A stretch of DNA of 55,865 bases from contig QOQE01000012.1 in assembly GCA_003331935.1 (NCBI GenBank), forward strand, positions 1 through 55,865, in the 5' to 3' direction. This DNA is from Alphaproteobacteria bacterium (GTDB lineage Bacteria; Pseudomonadota; Alphaproteobacteria; Rhodobacterales; Rhodobacteraceae). The notes under the pieces were generated by a model, which had not been told where the DNA came from, ran no database searches, and saw only the letters and a program-made list of their open reading frames with translations. Positions within the stretch are counted from its first letter, which is position 1; each line of letters starts with the position of its first letter. Shown one piece after another: positions 50,262-55,865 of the stretch. The position numbers were made by a program, and so were the translations under genes.

Positions 50262-51002
50262 ATGGTCGAGGATTCAGAGCAAAGGGTAATACTCTTAACG
50301 GGAGCAAGTAGGGGGATAGGCCATGCCACAGTTAGAAAATTTTCTGAAGAAAAATGGCGCGTCATTACATGTTCTAGACAAGCTTTTGACCCGAAATGTC
50401 CTTGGCCTGGTGGGGAAGAAAATCACGTTCAAGTAGACCTATCAAATCCCAATAATACTCTAGAAGCGATCGATGAAGTAAAAAAAAGACTAGATGGTAA
50501 ATTACATGCGCTGGTCAATAATGCTGGGATATCTCCAAAAGGTGATGATGGAGAAAGGCTAGACACTTTAGGAACCGACCTTAGTATTTGGGGAAAGGTT
50601 TTCCATGTTAACTTTTTTGCCTCTGTAATTCTTGCGAGGGGATTAAAGGAAGAACTTTTGAGAGCAAAGGGAGCGATCGTGAATGTAACATCAATTGCTG
50701 GGAGTCGAGTTCATCCATTCGCAGGAGCTGCCTACGCGACATCAAAAGCTGCTCTAGGGGCTTTGACAAGAGAAATGTCGAAAGATTTTGGCCCTTTGGG
50801 TGTGCGAGTAAACGCTATTGCTCCCGGAGAGGTGAAGACTGCAATATTAAGCGAAGGTACCGACAAGATAGTGGCTGATATTCCCATGAAACGATTGGGG
50901 TTACCAGAAGAGGTAGCAGATACCATTTTTTATCTATGTTCTGAGAAAGCAAGTTATGTTTCTGGCGCGGAAATAGAAATAAATGGTGGTCAGCATGTTT
51001 AA
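50262..51002 (+). CDS. Short-chain dehydrogenase/reductase
   Basis: A 246-residue classical SDR. TGASRGIGHA (NAD(P) loop), NNAGISP, a Ser in VNVTSIAG, catalytic YATSK (Tyr-x-x-x-Lys) and a C-terminal YVSGAEIEINGGQH are present. The substrate is unknown. It lies between the aminotransferase and the glycerate kinase genes, with 82 and 51 nt gaps, and may form a metabolic operon with them. Confidence 0.9.
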   Translation: MVEDSEQRVILLTGASRGIGHATVRKFSEEKWRVITCSRQAFDPKCPWPGGEENHVQVDLSNPNNTLEAIDEVKKRLDGKLHALVNNAGISPKGDDGERLDTLGTDLSIWGKVFHVNFFASVILARGLKEELLRAKGAIVNVTSIAGSRVHPFAGAAYATSKAALGALTREMSKDFGPLGVRVNAIAPGEVKTAILSEGTDKIVADIPMKRLGLPEEVADTIFYLCSEKASYVSGAEIEINGGQHV

Positions 51003-51053
51003 AAAAATTGAGTAGTAACCTATAGGCGCTATGGTGTAGATTCAAGAGCTCTA

Positions 51054-52316
51054 ATGCATAAAGAAAAAACAGAATATTCAAGTGATAAAGAGCTTTTGAA
51101 AGATCTATTTTTTTCTTCTCTTAGGTTAGCTGATCCAGTGACTAAGTTGAGGCAATTAGAATTCACAAAACCACTGGGACGATTATTCTTTGTTGCGGTT
51201 GGTAAAGGTGCTGGAAGACACGCTGAAGCTTTCAAGTCCAATTATGATGGCCTTGCAGATGGAGTAGTTATACTACCTGAAAATGAAGAATGTGAAGATT
51301 TAGGGTTCAAAGTGTTTAAAGCGTCCCATCCGGTTCCATCGTCTTATGGCCTGGAGGCCTCAAAATATTTAGTAACAGAGGTTAAGAGGCTAAAGGAAAA
51401 GGACTTATTGATTTTTTGTATTTCGGGTGGGGCATCAGCATTGTTGCCATACCCCCCTGAAGGCTTCACGCTTGATGACGAAATACATCTCAATAGAACC
51501 TTGTTATCATCCGGTCTTTCCATCAAAGAAATGAATGTCTACAGAGGAGTATTTTCTCAAATAAAGGCCGGAAAATTAGCTAGAATGGCCTATCCTTGCC
51601 CCATCATAAGTTTGGTTGTTTCTGATATTCCAGGGGACGAACTGGCCCTTGTTGGTAGTGGTCCTACTTTTATACAAAAACCAAATTTAAGTTCGCTAAC
51701 AACCCTGAAATTTGGAGACAAAATAGATGAGCACATAAAAGAAGCTCTGAGCTCTGATAGAGATGAAAAAACAGATGTAAATGGTCAAAAAGCATTTTGT
51801 CTCAGCTCCAGCAAAATACTTTTTGATAAAGCCACTAATTACATAAATAAAACTCTTGGCATGAACTCTCTTATGCTTTCGTCCCAATTTGAGGGAGACC
51901 CGAGGTCATTGGTTCAACTTTATAAAAAAACAATTCAAGAGATTTCCAGTTCTGACAGTAAAATTGAGAAACCAGTAATTATTCTATCTGGTGGTGAAGT
52001 GGAAATTAAACTCCCAAAAAATCATGGCATAGGAGGCAGGAATTCACAGTTTTCTTTAGCTTTGGCTAAAGCTATTGAGGGTATGGAAGGGGTTACAGCT
52101 TTGTCAGCTGATACAGATGGAATTGATGGTAACGGAAATAACGCAGGGGCAATTGTTACCGGTTTTACATATACCAAAATTCGAAAACATTTCTCGAATG
52201 TTGATCCAGAAAAACTTTTTGACTCATTTAATGTGCATAAAAAAGTTAATACTTTATTTTTCACAGGCCCAACCGGCATAAACCTAAATGACTTCAGAGC
52301 AGTGTTAATTAGGTGA
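51054..52316 (+). CDS. Glycerate 2-kinase (GckA/TtuD, MOFRL family)
   Basis: A 420-residue DUF4147/MOFRL kinase that phosphorylates glycerate to 2-phosphoglycerate. The N-terminal GKGAGRHAEAF, FCISGGASALLPYPPEGFTL and SDIPGDELALVGSGPT are family signatures. The C-terminal MOFRL domain has GGRNSQFSLALAKA and ADTDGIDGNGNNAGAIV. It links glyoxylate, serine and glycerate flow to central metabolism. A weak hairpin (52330-52354) follows it. Confidence 0.9.
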   Translation: MHKEKTEYSSDKELLKDLFFSSLRLADPVTKLRQLEFTKPLGRLFFVAVGKGAGRHAEAFKSNYDGLADGVVILPENEECEDLGFKVFKASHPVPSSYGLEASKYLVTEVKRLKEKDLLIFCISGGASALLPYPPEGFTLDDEIHLNRTLLSSGLSIKEMNVYRGVFSQIKAGKLARMAYPCPIISLVVSDIPGDELALVGSGPTFIQKPNLSSLTTLKFGDKIDEHIKEALSSDRDEKTDVNGQKAFCLSSSKILFDKATNYINKTLGMNSLMLSSQFEGDPRSLVQLYKKTIQEISSSDSKIEKPVIILSGGEVEIKLPKNHGIGGRNSQFSLALAKAIEGMEGVTALSADTDGIDGNGNNAGAIVTGFTYTKIRKHFSNVDPEKLFDSFNVHKKVNTLFFTGPTGINLNDFRAVLIR

Positions 52317-52329
52317 AAGCTTTTTTTAG

Positions 52330-52354
52330 ACCACATAAAAAATTGCGTGGTTTT
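52330..52354 (+). terminator. Possible terminator after the glycerate kinase gene
   Basis: ACCAC (52330-52334) pairs with GTGGT (52347-52351) around a 12-nt loop and is followed by TTT GT. The stem is short, so termination would be modest. The following 80 bp before the acyl-CoA synthetase are AT-rich and may hold its promoter. Confidence 0.4.
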
Positions 52355-52434
52355 GTCACAAGTAAAAATTAGACAGTTGTTTTATCTAAAAATTTTACCT
52401 AAACTTTATAGTAAAAAAGAAATTGGGAGGAATC

Positions 52435-54399
52435 ATGCAATCTAGCGGCGCTTTACTAGATACAATGCCCAACTTACTGGCAAGAAATGTCAGAGAGTTC
52501 GGTGACGCTCCGGCATACAGAGAAAAAGATTTAGGTATTTGGCAGACTTGGACTTGGAAGGAAGTAAGTTCAGAGGTTATGAACTTAGCAAAAGGCCTTA
52601 TCAACCTCGGTGTAAAAGAAGGCGATCACGTCGCTGTTATTGGACGTAATAGGCCAAATCTGTATGGATCACTTTTAGCAATTCAACATTTAGGAGCAGT
52701 GCCTGTTCCATTATATCAAGATGCGGTTGCGGACGAAATGGAGTATATCATGAGCCACTGCAATGCGACTTTTGCTGTTGTCGGTGACCAGGAACAAGTA
52801 GATAAGATTTACGAAATATCAGATAGTCTCAAGGGATTTAAAGACATTGTTTATGTAGACCCGAAGGGGCTTAGAAAATATGACAAAAAGAAGCTTCATG
52901 ATTTCAATTCAATTTTGAAAATTGGTGAAAGTGATACGGGTAAGCTTCAATCTGAGCTAGAAAATAGAATGTCTAAGATAACAGGTGATACCACCTGCGT
53001 GCTTTTATATACATCTGGTACAACAGGTAAATCTAAAGGAGTTGTTCAAACGCATAAAGCGATCATTGGAGCTTCCATGGCTGCTGTAGAATTTGATGAA
53101 TTTAGTAATAAAGACTCAATTCTTAGTTATTTACCTATGGCTTGGGTTGGAGACTACATGATATCCGTCGGTCTGGGAATGGCTGCTGGAGGTTGTATAA
53201 ATTGTCCTGAGGGCCCCGACACAATGCAACCTGATTTAAGAGAGATAGGGCCTAGTTTCTTTTTTGGCCCGCCTTCTTTGTGGGAAAGATTGAAGACCTC
53301 GGTTTACATTAGAATTGAAGATGCTAGCCCAATTAAGAAAGCAGCTTTCCATTATTTTATGAATACTGCCTCTAAAGTTGGTAAAGATATAATGGAAAAA
53401 AAGTCAGTGGGTATCTGGGATCGATTTAAATATTCTTTAGGAAACCTTATCATATTTGGCCCACTAAAGAATATGCTAGGAATGTCGAAGGTGAGAATAG
53501 CGTATACGGCCGGAGAGGCTATTAGCTCGGAGTTATTTGATTTTTACAGGTCCTTAGGGATTAACCTCAAACAGCTATATGGTCAAACCGAAGCATCTGT
53601 GTTTCTAACTATGCAAGGTAATGATGAAGTATACTCAGATACTGTTGGAACACCGTTAAAAGGGGTCGAGCTTAGAATAGCAGAAAGTGGTGAGGTCCTA
53701 TACAAAGCTCCAGGAACATTTAAGGAATATTACAAGAATCCCAAGGCTACTGGCGAAACAAAGGATAAAGAGGGATGGGTTGCTACTGGAGATGCTGGTT
53801 ACATGGATGATGATACAGGTCAGCTGAGAATAATTGATAGAGCCAAAGATGTTGGCAAACTCAAATCAGGATCGTTATTTGCTCCAAAGTACGTAGAAAA
53901 TAAATTAAAATTTTTCCCTAACATTTTAGAGGCTGTATTGTTTGGAGATAGTAGAGACCATTGTGTTGCTTTTATTAATATTGACCTGACGGCCGTTGGG
54001 AACTGGGCGGAGAGGAATAACATTTCTTACGCATCGTATCAAGAGCTTGCTGCGCATGAAGAGGTCGGTAAAATTTTGAAAGAACATGTAGAAGCTGTTA
54101 ATATGGATCTTGCAAAGGATCCAATGATGTCTGGTTGCCAAATAAGACGTTTTCTTATTCTACACAAAGAACTAGACCCTGATGATGGAGAAATTACTAG
54201 GACAAGAAAAGTGAAACGTTCGTTTGTTGCTGAAAAATATTCCGACTTGGTCACAGCTTTGTACTCCGATAAGGACTCAATAGAAACGAAGACTGAGGTT
54301 ACCTATGAGGATGGTAGGAAAGGTTACTTACAGGCTTCTATCAACCTTGTGGATGCAACACTTTATCAAGTTCAGAAACATGGCGAAAAAGCAGCCTAA
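52435..54399 (+). CDS. AMP-dependent acyl-CoA synthetase, long-chain type
   Basis: A 654-residue ANL-family enzyme that activates a carboxylic acid with ATP and CoA. The P-loop-like motif LYTSGTTGKSKGV, the adenylate motif YGQTEAS and TGDAGYMDDDTG (motif with the conserved Asp) are present, and a long-chain-FACS-like length is seen. ATG 52435 with GGGAGG 5 nt upstream is preferred over the in-frame TTG 52423. Directly followed by livG and livH, it may activate a substrate imported by that transporter; the identity of the acid is unknown. Confidence 0.9.
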   Translation: MQSSGALLDTMPNLLARNVREFGDAPAYREKDLGIWQTWTWKEVSSEVMNLAKGLINLGVKEGDHVAVIGRNRPNLYGSLLAIQHLGAVPVPLYQDAVADEMEYIMSHCNATFAVVGDQEQVDKIYEISDSLKGFKDIVYVDPKGLRKYDKKKLHDFNSILKIGESDTGKLQSELENRMSKITGDTTCVLLYTSGTTGKSKGVVQTHKAIIGASMAAVEFDEFSNKDSILSYLPMAWVGDYMISVGLGMAAGGCINCPEGPDTMQPDLREIGPSFFFGPPSLWERLKTSVYIRIEDASPIKKAAFHYFMNTASKVGKDIMEKKSVGIWDRFKYSLGNLIIFGPLKNMLGMSKVRIAYTAGEAISSELFDFYRSLGINLKQLYGQTEASVFLTMQGNDEVYSDTVGTPLKGVELRIAESGEVLYKAPGTFKEYYKNPKATGETKDKEGWVATGDAGYMDDDTGQLRIIDRAKDVGKLKSGSLFAPKYVENKLKFFPNILEAVLFGDSRDHCVAFINIDLTAVGNWAERNNISYASYQELAAHEEVGKILKEHVEAVNMDLAKDPMMSGCQIRRFLILHKELDPDDGEITRTRKVKRSFVAEKYSDLVTALYSDKDSIETKTEVTYEDGRKGYLQASINLVDATLYQVQKHGEKAA

Positions 54400-54427
54400 T
54401 ATAAAATTATGAGGGATTTTACAAGTT

Positions 54428-55210
54428 ATGGTTAATGAAACAAAAAAGGTTATGATGGAGGTTAAAAATATTAATCTCAGGTTTGGTGGCGTGATTGCCA
54501 TTAAGGGAGTTTCCTTTGATATTCAAGAAGGTGAAATCAGGGCCATAATTGGACCAAACGGTGCTGGAAAGTCTTCTATGTTGAATGTGATAAATGGCTT
54601 TTATCATCCACAAGAAGGTGAAATTTGGTTTAACGGAGAGAAAAGACCCTCAATGGAGCCATATGAGGTAGCCAAAACAGGAATTGCGAGAACTTTCCAG
54701 AACATTGCTTTGTTTAAGGGAATGACAACAATAGAAAACGTCATGACGGGAAGACAGCTGCAAATGAATAAGAATTTTTTCTGGCAAATGCTAAGATATG
54801 GTCCAGCTATAGAGGAAGAGGTCAAGCATAGAAAGCGATGCGAGGAAATAATAGACTTTCTGGAAATTAACAACATCAGAAAAACTCCCGTAGGATCTCT
54901 GCCATATGGACTGCAAAAAAGAGTAGAGTTAGCGCGAGCTCTTGCTATGGAACCAGAGCTATTGCTTTTGGATGAACCGATGGCTGGTATGAATGTCGAA
55001 GAGAAGCAAGACATGTCTAGGTTTATAGTTGATGTTAACGAAGAGTTTGGGACAACAATTGCGCTCATAGAACACGATATGGGGGTGGTAATGGATCTAG
55101 CAGATAGGGTCGTTGTATTAAACTATGGAGAACTTTTAGCAGACGGTACCCCCAAACAAATACAGGCTGATCAAGCGGTTATCGATGCATATTTAGGAGT
55201 ACCTCACTGA
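54428..55210 (+). CDS. Branched-chain amino acid-type ABC transporter ATP-binding protein LivG
   Basis: A 260-residue ATPase. Walker A GPNGAGKS, Q-loop TFQNIALFKGMT, signature LPYGLQKRVELARALA (a Y/L variant of LSGGQ typical of LivG), Walker B LLLLDEPMAGM and H-loop LIEHD are present. The MAGMN after Walker B is LivG-like. It overlaps livH by 1 nt (TGATG) and follows the acyl-CoA synthetase by 28 nt. Confidence 0.92.
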   Translation: MVNETKKVMMEVKNINLRFGGVIAIKGVSFDIQEGEIRAIIGPNGAGKSSMLNVINGFYHPQEGEIWFNGEKRPSMEPYEVAKTGIARTFQNIALFKGMTTIENVMTGRQLQMNKNFFWQMLRYGPAIEEEVKHRKRCEEIIDFLEINNIRKTPVGSLPYGLQKRVELARALAMEPELLLLDEPMAGMNVEEKQDMSRFIVDVNEEFGTTIALIEHDMGVVMDLADRVVVLNYGELLADGTPKQIQADQAVIDAYLGVPH

Positions 55211-55865
55211 TGGATTTATTAACAGGAATTTTTGTCACTCCCTTCGCTGAAATGATAGACATGCCCGATTTGTTTTTTCAGGCATTGTGGGACGGTTTTG
55301 TAAGTGGAACTCTCTACGGCTTAATCGCTCTAGGGTTTGTTTTAATCTTTAAAGCCTCCGGAGTTTTCAACTTTGCCCAGCCGATTTTGGTTGTGCTAGC
55401 GGCATTGGCTTTAATTAGTTTTTACAAAATGGGTATACCCGCTTGGATAAGTGTAATTTGCGTCTTAATAATGTTTTATGGGCTTGCATGGCTAATAGAA
55501 CGCCTGATCTTAAGAAAATTAGTGAATACTGATGGAAATATTTTATTTATGTCAACCGTTGCGCTGAGTTTCATTATTATAGGTGCAGCCCAGTGGATTT
55601 TTGGCGGTCGCCCAAGCTCAATGATCCATAAAGAACTCGGTTTTCCCACTGGAAGTTTGGAATGGCCCATGTTTGGAGGTGGTGTATATTTTGAGATGTT
55701 GGACATTTCTGCTGCAATCGTAGCGGTATTGTTAATTGTTGCATTGGGTCTTTTTTTTAGTAGAACAAAAATTGGTAGAGGTCTGAGAGCTGTTGCAGAT
55801 GATCCACAGGCGGCTCTTTCAGTTGGAATATCGCTTAATCAGATTTGGGTTATTGTGTGGTTTGT
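55210..55865 (+). CDS. Branched-chain amino acid-type ABC permease LivH (partial, runs off right edge)
   Basis: The first 218 residues of a LivH-like inner-membrane permease. It starts MDLLTGIFVTPFAEMIDMPD; then GTLYGLIALGFVLIFKASGVFNFAQ, the LivH hallmark, precedes several hydrophobic helices. The IGRGLRAVADDPQAALSVGI segment is the EAA-type cytoplasmic loop that contacts the ATPase. Substrate binding protein and LivM/LivF genes would be expected further right. Confidence 0.92.
   Translation, partial: MDLLTGIFVTPFAEMIDMPDLFFQALWDGFVSGTLYGLIALGFVLIFKASGVFNFAQPILVVLAALALISFYKMGIPAWISVICVLIMFYGLAWLIERLILRKLVNTDGNILFMSTVALSFIIIGAAQWIFGGRPSSMIHKELGFPTGSLEWPMFGGGVYFEMLDISAAIVAVLLIVALGLFFSRTKIGRGLRAVADDPQAALSVGISLNQIWVIVWF

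Overview
The window is an AT-rich stretch of an alphaproteobacterial chromosome. Its left half is most of a photosynthesis gene cluster and its right half is ordinary chromosomal genes. The gene order (pufQBALM-dxs; idi-bchP-PucC-family-bchG-ppsR-ppaA; bchFNBHLM-lhaA-puhABC-orf-acsF-puhE-hemA) is that of Rhodobacterales-type purple bacteria. Low GC, tight packing and an oxygen-dependent cyclase (acsF) without a visible bchE suggest a marine, streamlined aerobic anoxygenic phototroph. Genus cannot be fixed from sequence reading alone.

Region 1 (1-4402, + strand) is the end of pufQ, then the LH1 genes pufB and pufA, the reaction centre genes pufL and pufM, and dxs. Hairpins sit between pufQ and pufB, between pufA and pufL (a 13-bp stem plus a 7-bp stem), and between pufM and dxs (an 11-bp stem). 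These are the positions where puf mRNA stability and read-through are normally set. No pufC or pufX lies between pufM and dxs. Region 2 (4408-10656, - strand) is a likely operon ppaA-ppsR-bchG-PucC/Bch2-bchP-idi: two regulators plus the tail steps of bacteriochlorophyll synthesis and isoprenoid supply. Region 3 (10901-26121, + strand) is a 15-kb superoperon for the trunk of bacteriochlorophyll synthesis (bchF, N, B, H, L, M, acsF), the reaction-centre H subunit and assembly factors (lhaA, puhA, puhB, puhC, a small ORF, puhE) and 5-aminolevulinate synthase. Most of its genes overlap or nearly touch.

Four exact TGT-N12-ACA motifs, the PpsR/CrtJ operator pattern, fall in the two intergenic regions that control regions 2 and 3. 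Two tandem sites 21 bp apart embrace a recognisable ppsR promoter, and two sites 120 bp apart lie between ppaA and bchF. The sequence thus gives an explicit model: PpsR represses itself and the divergent ppaA and bchF operons, with the B12-type protein PpaA as co-regulator.

Region 4 (26150-41227) holds a UvrD/PcrA helicase, tRNA-Gly(GCC), the proton-pumping transhydrogenase pntAB, two HAD hydrolases, a NUDIX hydrolase, ribosomal protein L33, a Bax-inhibitor-1-like protein, a HisN-type phosphatase, an alpha/beta hydrolase with an SCP2 protein, and a block of SUV3-like helicase, S4 protein, 7Fe ferredoxin and CarD. Region 5 (41233-48627) holds an AttEFGH-like ABC exporter cassette with a CrtC/AttH-fold partner, an HxlR regulator, an unrecognised 222-residue protein, a bactofilin followed by a small secreted protein, and a MepA endopeptidase. 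Region 6 (48809-55865) holds a class III aminotransferase, an SDR, a glycerate 2-kinase, then an acyl-CoA synthetase with LivG and LivH genes running off the window.

The bacteriochlorophyll genes follow well-described models. The parts most worth following up are the PpsR operator architecture with an atypical PpsR cysteine set, the unrecognised gene at 46176, and the tandem repeat upstream of the aminotransferase.
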